Assembly (NCBI GenBank): GCA_029706075.1 | Contig: JAINUG010000113.1 | Location: 1,527,279 to 1,591,278, forward strand | Source: Aldrovandia affinis | Lineage: Eukaryota > Chordata > Actinopteri > Notacanthiformes > Halosauridae | Length of the DNA: 64,000 bases | Direction: 5' to 3' | In this document: positions 45,915-57,992 of the stretch, one piece after another | How the letters are laid out: each line of letters begins with the position of its first letter | Position numbering within the stretch: the stretch's first letter is position 1 | The notes under the pieces: generated by a model | Databases searched by the model: none | The model's input: only the letters and a program-made list of their open reading frames with translations | Told to the model about the DNA's origin: nothing | Position numbers and translations under genes: made by a program

Positions 45915-48115
45915 TGCATTGGTACCTGTTAAGCAAGTAAATTGTGTCATTCCTACCCCATGCCATTTAATGATAACGACTTGTGTTTATGTCAGGCTGC
46001 TTGTTGGTTTGGGATTTTTGGGCAACCCTACTGTGGATCTTTAAAGGATATTGGTCATGCCTTTAACCCAAGGATTGAGACATTGGTGTAACTCATATCA
46101 TCACCTTAAATAGACTTATTTACAAGTCTGAAGAGATCAGGTGGCTGGGGTATGCTTTTGTAGAGCTGTGGTTGTATGGGGCTCAAGTGCATTATACAGT
46201 AGATTTATTCAAAATATTTAGCTGCATATGGTCCTTGTCAAATAATACCAAACTAGTTTTAGGCCATACACCCTTTTTATTTGGCAAGTCAGCAAATGTC
46301 CTCTGTATACCAACATGTACGTATGCAGTAAGCACATGCTGCTGACTTGAATTTTTTTAATACAAAAGGGCAGTTTTTTATAGCTCCAGTCCCAACATTT
46401 CCTTGAATATTCTTGTTTTCCATTCCCCCAAATGTTGTTTTGTAGGAGAAAACAGTCAAAACAGTGATGCACTTTTGGAGGGGACTGTAGACTACCTGTA
46501 GGCTCCGCTTCATCCTGATAATGTTTATTGTGGTGATGTAACAGACGTTGCTTTAAAACACTCGAGGAGATGAAGTCGGAGACGTATGCATTTCCACTGT
46601 GGTCTGCCCACCCTCTTACAGCAATACCCTTTTGCTGTCTCTCTCGCTGTCTCCCTCCCTCCTCCTCTTTCTTTCCCTCCTAAGAACAAGCAAACAAATA
46701 GCGAGAGATGCAGGGGGGAGAGGGTTACTGTACATCGAAGGCGAAGGGGCAGGTTTAACTTAATATAGAAAAGAAAAGCTTTGACTATGACAAAGGTTCT
46801 GCATTAAAATACATAATTTGATTGGGTCCACCTGCCCCCAACCATCTTTGTTATCTATGTGCTACCCTGTTGCTGCATTGTTCAGCACTCAAGTCATTTG
46901 GTACGTTGAGCAAGAGTCTGCACCACCGATCCATGAACAGAGCAGAAGCACAGTGCTGATCAAATGTGACAATTCTCATCATTTCTGCTCTCCTCTCTGC
47001 TCCCTCCCTCCCGCACATTCTCCCTCTATTTATCGGTGCTGGCTGAAGTCATCGTCATGGCTACCTGAGTAAATACACTCCGCCTCATCAACAAGCCGTT
47101 TTTATTTTGGGTGTGCTATAAATCACCCCGGGGACACACTGGCAGCTCCACGGACACACACACAAACACACACAGATATGCAGGCAGGCACACACATAAA
47201 TACACACAAGTGTGTATGGATACACATACGAATGCAAACAGGCCAGGTGTGGCACAATGAGACCATTGTTGGAGATTTTTGCTCACCACATCACCACATG
47301 CACATTTATAGCTATCTAGTTAACATGCACATAACTGTATTATGTTTCAATATCGAGATTATTATTTCTGGAAATCATTGTTTCAAAGTCATCAAAAATG
47401 TGACTTGTAAAATATATTATTTGAAACTGTAAAGAAAGTGGAAAATACCATAACTCCATTAAAGGTGAGGCATGAAAAGCACTCACAAATACTTTAAAAG
47501 AGCATTGCTTTTGAACCTAATTGGATAAGTTCCAGCACCCCTTCTTCATAACGTTGCAAATGACACCTTCTACTGCCAATCTGTCTTATCTGCGAACAAT
47601 TTCTCATTATTCATCTCTCCCTCAATTTGGAATGCACGATCATAATTATGTGCCCGTTCCATTGCTTCAACATGCTTTTTCAATTTGGACAGGCACACAG
47701 CAGCACACATTCAGCCATCCAACGCACATTTTTCACTCCACCAATCCGCCAGCTGTGCTGAAATGTTACTGTGCCAGAGGACTGCACAACTGCTGCAGTG
47801 AGGGCAGGCAGATTGCTGGTGCCCCGCCAGAGGAGTCGCTACTGAGCGGTGAGGTGGGGAATCACCTGTCTACTAAAACCCAAAACCTACAGCAGCACTG
47901 TGGCCAATTCTGACTGTGGCCCTGCGGAACTCAAGGCCATAGTCTGCACCAGCAAGGTCATGTTTCAATCGAGGACAGGTGCTTCAGCTGGACATCATTT
48001 TATTCTATAATGACCATGGCCTCCTCACACGGTTCGCCCCCATTTTTAACCTTACAAGATTTTAGATACAAGTGAGAAAGAAATGAAATGTCTATTTCTG
48101 AATCCAGTAGCCTTG
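45915..48115. other. Unique DNA with possible regulatory block at 46500-47130
   Basis: No gene is supported. 46500-47130 is repeat-poor and compositionally even (TTTATTGTGGTGATGTAACAG, TTTTTATTTTGGGTGTGC). A 130-codon plus frame at 47521-47913 has no domain. 47150-47220 is CA-rich. Confidence 0.3.
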
Positions 48116-48122
48116 ACACTCA

Positions 48123-48177
48123 ACAATAAAATTCAATAAAATCATTTAGCAGACACTTTTATCCAAAGTGCCTTAAA
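48123..48177 (-). mobile_element. SINE/L2-type 3' tail fragment
   Basis: On the minus strand: CTTTGGATAAAAGTGTCTGC TAAATGATTTTATTG, the same tail as at 41047-41106. Confidence 0.7.
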
Positions 48178-48184
48178 GAAAGTG

Positions 48185-49475
48185 CATTGAACTCAAAGTA
48201 AATAAACAACCACACATGCTATTAAGTGTTAAAACCGTGAATTCTGATACATTTGAATAATAATATATACAGGATAGTAATTTTCTTTTAAATTGACAAA
48301 TTATTTCATAGGCAGAGAAAACTGGTGGATCAACATTGGTCAAAATATACAACTCATGCACACAATGCAATTAAATGCAATGCAATTAAAATGATTCATA
48401 TTTTTGATTCATAAGTTTTTTTTCCCCTTTACTACCTTTGCAATAGCGAACTGGCAATTCCATCATGTCTAATGAAGAGCAAGAGCCCTGGCTTACAAAA
48501 AAACTTGCTTTCACTACAATAAAATTGGGTAAATAAAAAAAATGTGTATTACACATATTAACAAACACAATTACATGTGGGTAGAGACGGTATCTCTCTC
48601 ATTCAAGTGCATTTAACTACTCCTTACAAATGCAAAGCTCAAATATTTTGAACTGCTTAGTTGAACACAGATTGCATTTCAAATAGTCTTTTATTGGATG
48701 ATTTGCCTCAGAGTGAGTCTGAATGTGAATTATCAAGTGAATTATCAGACACAAAACCTGCATAGTGCCTAATGTTTTTATTGACACAAACCCCCAATTG
48801 CACTGCCCAACCCAAGTTGACGCGAACACCTTTATTGCCAACCATGAAACTACGAACAGATATGCTCAGTTTGCGATGGGCAAGACTAGCAATTACACTA
48901 CTGTCCTCCCCAAACTAGAGCCCTTAGACAAAGACAAATTGTATGATGCAATTTCTAGTACCTTAACAAACACTAAATCCTAAACATAAAAAGAACAATT
49001 TTATATAAAAATACACCAAACAAAGCTTGTCTCTCCAAGATGCACCAAACACACATAGCCAGAAAAAATACAAACAATTTAAAAAATGAGCGTCAAAGCA
49101 TGAGATCCCCGAACACAGGAAATACACCCCAGAGATTAATTTGAAAACTAGGATGAAATTGGAATGGGGAATATAAAAATAAATGACAAGATTACAAAAT
49201 TACAAAAGTGACATCATCTGGCCACCCATAGGCCACCCTCTCTTCCTAGCCCATGCATTAATTATGCATGAATTAATTAACTGCTATGGGAGGATTGGAG
49301 GATGTCTGGTTTTGAACCCCTTTTTATATTTTTATTTTGGGCAACTTAACAACACAAGACATCTTTCCAAGCTTATTGAAATGACCCTCTTATGACGAAC
49401 GTTGTGGCGACACCAAAATTGCTATGTTGGGGTTTGGGAAAACACAAGTCTTGTACAGAAATGTTTGTTGAACTA
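48185..49475. other. AT-rich unique DNA, nothing recognised
   Basis: A 73-codon plus frame (48765-48983) has no recognised domain. Otherwise featureless. Confidence 0.4.
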
Positions 49476-49478
49476 ATA

Positions 49479-49937
49479 TGTTGGGTGTCAGGGTGTCAGG
49501 GTGGCAGTGGATGAAAAACAAACCAAAAGCAGTGTCCCAGTAGCCCAGTGCCTGGTTTATTGTTATTTTATTATTATTACCAAAAAATGTAATAACACAA
49601 AAAACAACAAACAAAGTTAAGCAAAATGCTATATTATAGAGGGTAAAACAAAGAAAAGCCAGCACCACCACACCAAACAAACAGTCATCCTTTAGGCATG
49701 GTAGGCTGTTATAGCGTTATGCCTAACGAAGGCAATGGCTAACACCTGAGTTGATTGCTAATCAGCCTCAGGTGAGCCTGCCTGTAGATGAGTCCTGTAG
49801 CGCTCTCCAGGCTGTGGGAGGAAACAGGAACTCCTGACAGTAGCTTAAGGGCAGCAGCCCTCTCCAGTCATTAAAAAAACAACAACCTATTAACCAAATT
49901 TCATAATACCAACATTGTGTTCAGTCAGTCCGTCACA
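49479..49937 (-). mobile_element. Solo LTR fossil, LTR-1 family (probably Gypsy-type)
   Basis: Read on the minus strand it starts TGTGACGGACTGACTG and ends CCTGACACCCAACA, i.e. TG...CA, with a polyadenylation-type AATAAA in the 3' part (plus-strand 49557-49562). About 460 bp is a normal LTR length. No internal region is attached, which fits recombination between two LTRs. No clear target duplication is seen. It looks old but structurally recognisable. Confidence 0.6.
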
Positions 49938-50133
49938 TGTATTTGTAGCACACCGAATTGTTTGCAGAGGTGCATTTGTGGATCTGATGGTGGCAATGTT
50001 TTTTGGGGATTTTTCTTTTTTTCTCCAGAAGCTGTGATTGTGGGCACAAAAAGCCAAAGTAGACAAGAACAGTAATTATTTCTGAACAACAATGGCATTA
50101 CTGCTGAAAAAAAGTTGCAGAGAAGGGGCCATC

Positions 50134-50191
50134 GGGATGCCAAAGGGCAGCCATTTCCAGCAAAGTGTCTGCGGCTGTCATTTTGGTGTAC
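50134..50191 (+). other. 58-bp sequence shared with 9495-9552
   Basis: Second copy of the motif described at 9495. Here it lies in repeat-free DNA about 160 bp before a TG/AG array. Confidence 0.55.
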
Positions 50192-50353
50192 ACTCGCTGG
50201 CGGTGTCTGCAGTCACGGTTCATTCGGGCTGGCTCAGCAACAACCAGCATGAGCCACCACAAAGTAAATATGTCACTATGGCTCCGCGCACTTACCTTTT
50301 GTGGAAAAATTTCAAACGCTTAATGGACTGCATTGCCAAAAATGGTAAAAATG

Positions 50354-50357
50354 ATGT

Positions 50358-50395
<38 letters not shown>
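50354..50395. repeat. (TG)n-(AG)n compound microsatellite
   Basis: About 14 TG units followed by about 6 AG units. Confidence 0.96.
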
Positions 50396-50399
50396 TAGC

Positions 50400-51495
50400 G
50401 AAAGAGACAGAGAGAGAACTTGAAGAACCACACTCCCCAGAGATGACAAGGAAGTGAGAAATGGACCAGCCAAGAGCGTGGCGAATAAGGTTAACTGGGC
50501 GTTGACCTTACGTCAGAGGATTTCTCAACCTCACCTCAGAGGGCAGAAAAATGCTGATGTTTTTCAGGGTAGCTTTTGTTTGAAGTACTGCGGACACCTG
50601 TCTACACAAGGAAAATGCTGCTGACTTCCTTAACCGGTTATGAATAACTGAGATGCACAGTGTTGGCCTGAAAAATGAAAAAGGAGAAAAAATAAAGAGG
50701 CATATCTTCTTTGTTTCTCTCTCCTCCTTTTCGCTCACTGCAGAGCACTTTTGTTCACTGAGCTTGTTCTGTTGTTTTGCCCCCAAGACACGGCTATCCA
50801 GACCTTTTACATAACGGCTCCATGAGGCGGACAGCGCGGTGTCATGCAGACAGCACGCTCCAGTAACTAACACCAAATCAGAAAGGTCCCACCCTCGGTC
50901 AAGACGATGCCAGGGTTTGCACAAGCCTTTCAGTACCTTATGTTTACAGTTATCATTGTACTAATTGGGCCCTGCTTTTTAAGAATCACACTTGTAGATT
51001 TAATCCATGCCTGCAACAGCTTTTAACCTTGGTTGCAGCCACATACATAGCACAAGATATCTGTGAATGATTCTCCAGTAATGACATTACATTTATAGTA
51101 TTGTACATTATCCTGTAATGTCTATAATGCAGGATTGTTTGTCTTCATAGGCAGTGTATGTATGTACGTTGGAATACTCCATACACTAGTATCTTGTTGA
51201 TATTATAAAACAAGGATGTATTTCCAAAAAGACAACTATGAAAAAAAAACTACCAAAAAAACGTTATTGGCCAGAGAGCCATGACACATTGACAATACAC
51301 GACTGATGATGCTTTCTATTCATGCATCAACCACATTTTTTTAATGAAGCTGACTATATTCCTTCACATTCCTTCACTTATACCTCATTCTGTATTTATT
51401 TTGTTTTAGTTTATGTACTGATATGCAGTTGTAGGTAAAAGCATGTGTAGGTGGGAAAAGGCGCTCAATGGGGGTGATGCAAAGTAAAAACAAGA
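50400..51495. other. Unique DNA, nothing recognised
   Basis: A 138-codon minus frame at 50508-50924 shows no domain and no splice context. Otherwise AT-rich. Confidence 0.35.
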
Positions 51496-51500
51496 GAGCT

Positions 51501-52181
51501 TGTTCTGGCATCTCAAGGGGCAGGACGAGGAAATGGCAGCCTGCCTCTTTAATTCTTGGGAGCTACTGGAGAGGGAAAGACTGCATTTCCCAGCAGCCTG
51601 CAGTCTCACAGCTGAAGCCCATAAAGCCAGAGGACTACGGACAGCTGAAGGCAATTTCGAATCCAATTTAACGCATTTGTTTATGTTACACTGAGAGAAG
51701 GTGTAGGTTGTTGGATGTTGGATGTTGGATGTTGGATGTTGGATGTTGGATGTTGGATGTTGGATGTTGGATGTTGGATGTTGGATGTTGGATGTTGGAT
51801 GTTGGATGTTGGATGTTGGATGTTGGATGTTGGATGTTGGATGTTGGATGTTGGATGTTGGGAGTGTTTTGAATTGTGAAGAGAGAAGTGTTTTGGATTG
51901 TGTTTGGAATTGGATTGTTTTGAGGACCGTGTTTGTGTACCGACTTGGTCTGTGTGAGGAACTGACCTGGATTTGGACTTGGATTATGGACACCGACTAA
52001 AATAAGGATTGTGGACTTTGTGTTGTGAATTCCCCCGAAGACCCCACCATTTTTTGTGTTTTGTCAGTATTTGTTTAATAATTTATCATTTTGTTTGTAA
52101 TACTGCCTCCTCCGGGTTATTTAATTTGCCTACGCCCTCTGCAAGGTCCGTGAGTGTCGCCCAAGCCCTAGGGACACCACA
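51501..52181 (+). mobile_element. Solo LTR fossil, LTR-2 family, copy 1, enlarged by a minisatellite
   Basis: It aligns along its length with 56737-57281 read on the minus strand: TGGCATC-CAAGGGG, GGAAATGG-GCCTG, CCCAGCAG, CAGCTGAAGGCAATTT, GACCTGGATTTGG, AATACTGCCTCCTC and GTGTCGCCC occur in the same order. The 3' end ACACCACA is the inverse of a TGTGG start. No coding region is attached. Probably a Gypsy-type LTR; the two copies are clearly diverged, so old. Confidence 0.62.
51711..51862. repeat. 7-bp minisatellite (GTTGGAT)n, about 21-22 units
   Basis: A virtually perfect array of about 150 bp lying inside LTR-2 copy 1. Copy 2 has only GGATTGG-like words at the matching place. The unit length is not a multiple of three, so all frames stay open and the 195-codon minus-strand frame over it is an artefact. 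Confidence 0.97.
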
Positions 52182-52189
52182 ATGTCAAC

Positions 52190-53430
52190 AAATATACATC
52201 TATTGGAGATAGTTTAAGCGTACTGACAGAGTTTAGAACAAACGATGCAAAACTCCTCGCAATTGTGGAGCGCAAGACACATAGCTGTGTCTTTATCTGA
52301 ACAATCAGAGCTTGCAAGAGCACGCGTAAAGCAACTCCAATAAATGTGTAGGTAAAAACATGGAAATCAGATGCAGGTTCAAAGTGTTTAATGAAGCAAA
52401 TAAATAAATAAATAATAACATTAAGCAACAGCTGTGGTATTGATCGTGATGTGCTCTGAATAAAACACAAAACCTCTTAAAACCACCACGCTATAAATAA
52501 TGCAGGCCGACTGCCTCTCTAGTTTTTGTTTATTTGACGGTATAATATTGAGCACCGCAATGATATATTTCTGTTGTTTAATTTGGCCGAACACAGCACA
52601 TATTGACTTTAAAAGTTTTCCAAATGCTAATTTCAGGGCGCTGTAACATTTGGCGATCAAAAAAAATGCTAATCCATTGGTGGTTAAAGCTGAGCACATT
52701 CCGCTCACCACTTGACCCTGTGCAGGAGGCCAAATAATGACTCAGACTTGGATAGCAAAGCATTCAGTAATGAGGAAGATGAAAAACGTATATCTCAACG
52801 CTGAAGCTTACCATCACAGAGATCTTTGCTGATCAGCCCCACCCCACTATCTCCTTCTCAGGCCGGGATAAAGACAGCACGATTATACAACGCAAATTTC
52901 ACAACAAGTAGATTTGACTCATTTTTAAAAAGTGCTGAAAATAAGTGGGAAGGATGTTCACCTCAGATACCTTCTCGAACCTTACGGATTTCCTGGGCTG
53001 GAAACAGCGAGCCCAGACTATCTGTGGCAGGGGCGTGCATGTCACAGTGAGGAGGAAGCCCTATTGATCGGGAGCAAAGAGAAAACTCAAATCTGGTAAA
53101 GCTGTGATCTAGAAGAGCAGAGGCAACCAGTGCTCAGAGACAGGCCAGAGAGCATGTTATTTTGGGGGTGGGATTGGGTGAGGGTGGGGAGGTGGTCTTG
53201 CCTGTCATGTTCCAAGCCTCTCCTTCAGAGGATAAAGGCAAGATGATATTTTTCAGGGCAGTTTGCAGGAATTTTTTAATCCAGCCAACCTGTATGCTTT
53301 TCACACTCCATAAAAACACATCAAACTTGACAAGAGGTTGAGAGGGACAGAAAGAATATTTGTATTATTAATAAAACAAATATACACCGGCCCCCCGAAC
53401 CTTTTTTATGAACAAAGTGTGCAAATGCAC
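52190..53430. other. Unique DNA with possible regulatory block at 52820-53060
   Basis: No gene is seen. (AAAT)n lies at 52399-52415. 52820-53060 is even in composition and repeat-free. Function unknown. Confidence 0.3.
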
Positions 53431-53433
53431 ACA

Positions 53434-53435
<2 letters not shown>

Positions 53436-53479
<44 letters not shown>
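53436..53479. repeat. (CA)n microsatellite
   Basis: About 20 CA units. Confidence 0.97.
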
Positions 53480-53483
<4 letters not shown>

Positions 53484-53489
53484 TATTAA

Positions 53490-54165
53490 AATACGCAAAA
53501 GCCTCTTGTATTTTTGTGTTGCTCATTTTTTTAGCGAACACTGCTTGCCTATGCTGTGAGCGAACACGGTGGTATAATAACAAATCAAAGGACTTAACTG
53601 AAGTGGAGATCACGCTGCCACACACCCCACATGGGTGGAAAAAGGCAGCGGGGAAGTGGAATCTGTAACTTAATCTTAACTCATTTCCCCCGCTAATTCA
53701 AATCAATCTGACAGAACTGACACTGAACTCTGATCAATGCATGGGTCGGAGACAGACAGACATGATGCAGCACTTGGAAAAAAAGGCCCAACCACACTTG
53801 ACAGATTATACGGGACACATGAGATCTCGGAGTGGTCTACCTCTTTGTTTTAATTATCTGGACTGCATGGGGGGCTCTCATGCTCCAGTGTCCTGGCTGT
53901 GAGTTCAGATGCTACAGAAACACATGCAAAGCAAGAATGACTCCCCCCATAAAGAAAGGCAACCGCAACGCATTCTGGAGGGCAGGTACAGCCTACAAAG
54001 CAAAGTGAAATGCAACACGTGTCGGTCCTGGGAACGGCCACCGTCGGGGACGAAACGAACAGGCCACTTATCTCATTACTTCCCCCGCGCTCGTCCTTGG
54101 AACGCTGGATTTCACACTCTATCAAAGAGCGCTCACAGAATGAATTTGCCTTCATAAATACTAAA
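53490..54165. other. Unique DNA, possible regulatory sequence
   Basis: CpG is mildly raised at 54020-54110 (GGCCACCGTCGGGGACGAAACG). Overlapping frames on both strands lack domains. Confidence 0.3.
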
Positions 54166-54169
54166 CATT

Positions 54170-54283
54170 TCCCCCACATCCCTTCCTCTCCCATCCCTTC
54201 TACCCATACCCCCCCTCCACCACCACCACCACCCTCCAACACCCACCCACACCCCCCGAGCCCCCTTCCTCCCCCTATAGCAT
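54170..54283. repeat. C-rich low-complexity tract with (CCA)n
   Basis: CCCCCC, CCACCACCACC and CACCCACCC words, giving poly-G/poly-P peptides by artefact. Confidence 0.85.
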
Positions 54284-54289
54284 ACATCC

Positions 54290-56690
54290 CAGTCATTTGC
54301 AATGCTAAATGTTACTTGGCAATGATGTTGGAAGGCTCAAAGAACAGTTCTCGGTCTCCTCAATAGCAGCCTAATCATTTTATCTCTGCCATACAAAACT
54401 GCATAATAAGTGATTTAGGGGGGATTAGTGATGTAATATATAGACAAGTTATTGTTTTTTTCTGATTCTCGGCTCTTTTGTTTCAGACTGCCCCCTCCCC
54501 CTCCTACATAATTTTGTTAACAAAAGAGGTCTGACTCCTGCATTGAGGCCAGGAGACGGAGCTAGGGGATCGCCGCGGAATACAAATGAATGGATACGCG
54601 AAGGCACAGCGTCATCGTAACCGTTCCAGCAGAAGGGGAGGTGCCTCCTGGACAACTGAATGGAAGGGATCCCTGCATGTGCAATAGGTTTGCGGTAAAC
54701 ACACAAATGCAATGGTCGTGCTCCCTGTAACACATACAAAAGAAGAACACAAGGAAAAGATGGATTTAATTAACACTAAAAAAAGCTCCTGGGAAAAAAA
54801 GAATGATAAAAAATTTGATATTTTGTATGGTATTTAAGGAGCTGATTGTAGCCGGTTTGTGAGTGAGTGGTAACAGGAAGAAGGGAGTGTGAATAGTGAG
54901 ACCAAGGGTTCTGGACTGGAATAGTCAGAAGATCTTAGATTCAAATCTCATATGAAACTTGCCTGTTGCATATCCAGCAGTCTCTCCCTGTCCGGCCTCG
55001 CTGCTAAATGAATACTGACCTAGATTTGACATCTCAGGAGTTAAAGAGATGTGTTATTTTTGAGAATGTTGTCTTAATAAAAATTGGAAATTATTTATAT
55101 TAATATCTCTGAGCTGTATCTCTTTAGTTACTTTATCTGTCCCAGGTATCAAAGCACTAAGCTGTATTTAACAGAAGATCAGGGTCACAGTGGACCAGAA
55201 ATAGACTGAAAATGTACATTTACTTTTTAAAATAATTTATTAGCACAAACATGCTTCCACCAGCACCTTTATTTCATACAAGGACTTCTGCCAGATAATC
55301 AAGAGATGTCACTGCTAAACTAACAGCTCAATCCATCATAATTAAATAAGCCCATTTGGAAGGAACATCAGCACACACATATTCTGTCTCCAGTACCAGG
55401 CCTGGATACACTGGTAATACACAGTACTGCACAATATGTTAAACTAGACATGCTCCAGACTCAGGTGCAGGAGCCATTTACAGGAAATCAAGAAAGTGTA
55501 TATATAGTTTTTCTAGCCCTAAGTAGCATCGACAAACATATTTTTTTAGCACAATGGCTACTGTATATTAGAGCAGAAGTATGTTCATCTCATATATCAC
55601 TTTGCTGTGAATGTGGTCTGAGTGTAGATTGGGTTAATGGCCCAGGTTGTTTTACGTATTTGTCAGCCCCTGCGCTACAGTTGTAGCATAATGTGCATAT
55701 TAGCAAAGTGCAATTAATCACACTCGCATAATGGCTGCCGCAGAGCAAGATTAATCACACCACCAAAGTACTGTACCTGAATATTATTTTCAATTTGTTC
55801 TGTGAGATTTGAATACGACCTGTAGTATGTGTTTCTGGATTGCTAACCATAGCAAGATTATTTGCAAAAATGTTAATAAAAGAAGTCTGGACCAATATTA
55901 TACAGATTTTCCGGCCCTTAGATACAGTACATTAATAATAAACTGATTAGCTAACACTATGCAAGTCATTCCACATCGTGGTTATTCAATCTAATTCAAT
56001 TGTGTTTTGTTCCTATTTGATGTGACCAAAAGTTAAAAGTGCAGAGAAATAGATTTCTCAATCATTTAGACCTTCTCTCAAAGGGTTACATGTTGCACGG
56101 TGACTGCTAAATGGGTTTTCCAGGAACATAGTTACAAATGTAATAAAGACAACTGTACCAAGAACAAGACAGAAAGTGCCGTTGCAAATGATTCATTCCA
56201 GACAGTAGGCAACAGCTGAAGCGAATGCATTGGATGCTTAGTTCTTAATAAAACCAAAAATAGAATGACTTCCTTTCGTTCCATTTTAATAAATGCTGTT
56301 GCACAGCTACCTATGTCACCTAATTTGATTCCATTAAGAAATTTTTTTCTCACCTCAGTATCTAATGCAGCGAGCTTTCCTAAAAACACTCAGACAATTT
56401 TGTTCCAATATCCTGGGGTTACCGGCCTAATTTATCAGTCACCATAGAGAGTGGATCTTGCTCAATGACAAAATGACAATGTTTATGGACAAGACTATTT
56501 ATGGGCCAAAGATGCTATTTTGCTGCTGAGTTGTGGAAATAGCACTGTAGTCTACACATCAGTAAGTGCTATCCACAATATTCACTAAATTTCACCTTTT
56601 TCAATGAGAAGAACTCATTCTTACGCAATGAGGCAGGGACAACCCTGTTACCGGAAGCCCTCCTTCCTTGGGCAACACTACAACCAATTA
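54290..56690. other. Unique DNA, no supported gene
   Basis: ATTAATCACAC occurs twice, at 55713-55723 and 55750-55760, in a repeat-free block that could be regulatory. Otherwise AT-rich without recognised repeats. Confidence 0.35.
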
Positions 56691-56696
56691 GTAGTC

Positions 56697-56736
56697 TATC
56701 TATCTATCTATCTATCTATATATATATATATATATA
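56697..56736. repeat. (TCTA)n-(TA)n microsatellite
   Basis: About five TCTA units followed by about nine TA units, adjoining an LTR fossil. Confidence 0.95.
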
Positions 56737-57281
56737 CTGGGGGTGGGGTGACACTCAATGACCTTTTCAGAGGGTGTAGGCAATTGAATAATCCAGAGGA
56801 GGCAGTATTCAAAACAAAACAATTTTATTAAACTATTTTCTTTACAAAAACACAAAAAAGGATGGATAATTTAGGAATTCAAACACACAGTCCATAATCC
56901 TTCTCTCGTTGTCTTAAATCGTTAATCCAATCCAGGTCATGCAATCCACAGTCAATACACAAACAATGATCTAAAAACAATCCAATTCAATTAAAATCCA
57001 AAAACAATCAAAATCAAAACCAATCCTTTAACACTCTCACTCACCACACGTTTCCCTTAAAGTACTTTGCAATTTGCTTGGCGAAAAGGTGTGTCTTTTA
57101 TTTAGTCTCCAAATTGCATTCAGCTGCCAGCAGTCCCAATTACATCAGTTGTTTCAGCTGGTAGACAGGTGTGGGACTGCAATCTGCTGGGAACTGCAGT
57201 CGGATAGCTCTAGTGACTCTGACTCACATGAGTTAAATGGCCAGGCAGCCATTTCCCCGTGCAGCCCCTTGGGATGCCACA
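56737..57281 (-). mobile_element. Solo LTR fossil, LTR-2 family, copy 2
   Basis: On the minus strand it begins TGTGGCATCCCAAGGGG. A TATA-like CTAAATAAAAG (plus-strand 57095-57105) lies about 180 bp in, and an AATAAA (plus-strand 56823-56828) lies near the 3' end, the expected U3-R-U5 order. It is flanked by AT repeats, so a target duplication cannot be called. No internal region is attached. Confidence 0.65.
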
Positions 57282-57296
57282 AAATATATATGCATA

Positions 57297-57400
57297 CTGG
57301 TAACTGCAAAAATAAAGAAAACACTTGAGTAAATAAATGGTTCTGGTGGATCTGTTCTGGTGTGGGGTGCATTTTCCTGGCATGGCATGGTTTAGGTTTA
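57297..57400 (+). mobile_element. Tc1-like transposon fragment, family A copy 3 (left end only)
   Basis: CTGGTAACTGCAAAAATAAAG follows a TA and leads into GTTCTGGTGTGGGGTGCATTTTC CTGGCATGG, matching 35511-35600 of copy 2. The rest is absent. Confidence 0.75.
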
Positions 57401-57409
57401 ATTATGCTA

Positions 57410-57985
57410 ATGATTCTGCAAATCTGTGAACATGTATGCGTGTCATATGCTGACATATGCATAGGTGTTTGCTAACATACTTGGCCGTCACATTAATGCG
57501 TGCACTAGGGGCAGTGTTGCATATACCAAAATAAAGAATGTACAGAAAACGAAGAAGAAACCCAGAAACAGAAGTACGTTTTCACCCCCTTGTGCTAAAC
57601 AAAGGCTGTGTCTCAAATTGCATACTTGTGTCGTGCATTCTCGTGTACTTGTAAAGAACGTACTTCCAAGTACACCCAACAGAATGCACTACCGTGAATG
57701 CAAGAATGGAGAGCACTTAAAATCTGTTACATTTGAAACTGAATTGTACTTTCCACTCGACACCACTCTTCTGGCCTTAGCAAGAAATACATCCGGCGCA
57801 GGTTACATTGAAGCAATGGTGTTGGTGGAAGTTGCCCATGAGCTTATTATATGGTTGTGTGGTGAAAACTTGTTGGTATTGATTGACATAGAAAGTAAAC
57901 AGGAAAAAAATACCTAGATGTATTTTCCGATTAAGATGCGATTATACATGGTTTTCGTAGCTAATGATAAGCCATTTCCAGTCAG
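57410..57985. other. Unclassified block, open for 150 codons on the plus strand
   Basis: The frame 57465-57917 has no recognised domain. The central words GGCTGTGTCTCAAATTGCATAC and CGTGCATTCTCGTGTACTTG resemble ends of fish DNA-transposon families, so a repeat origin is likelier than a gene. Confidence 0.3.
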
Positions 57986-57992
57986 TAACATA

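Noticed and set aside
47521-47913. 130-codon plus-strand frame
   Set aside because: No domain, no codon bias visible, no promoter or splice context.
48765-48983. Protein-like 73-codon frame (PKLEPLDKDKLYDAISS)
   Set aside because: I could not tie it to any family; similar lengths arise by chance throughout the window.
50508-50924. 138-codon minus-strand frame
   Set aside because: No recognisable domain; length alone is weak evidence in 64 kb.
51406-51993. 195-codon minus-strand frame with a seven-residue repeat (SNIQHPT)
   Set aside because: Produced by the 7-bp minisatellite, which leaves every frame open.
53850-54302. Gly-rich 150-codon minus frame and Pro-rich plus frame
   Set aside because: Caused by the C-rich/(CCA)n tract.
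57465-57917. 150-codon plus-strand frame
   Set aside because: It crosses sequence resembling transposon ends and shows no protein family.
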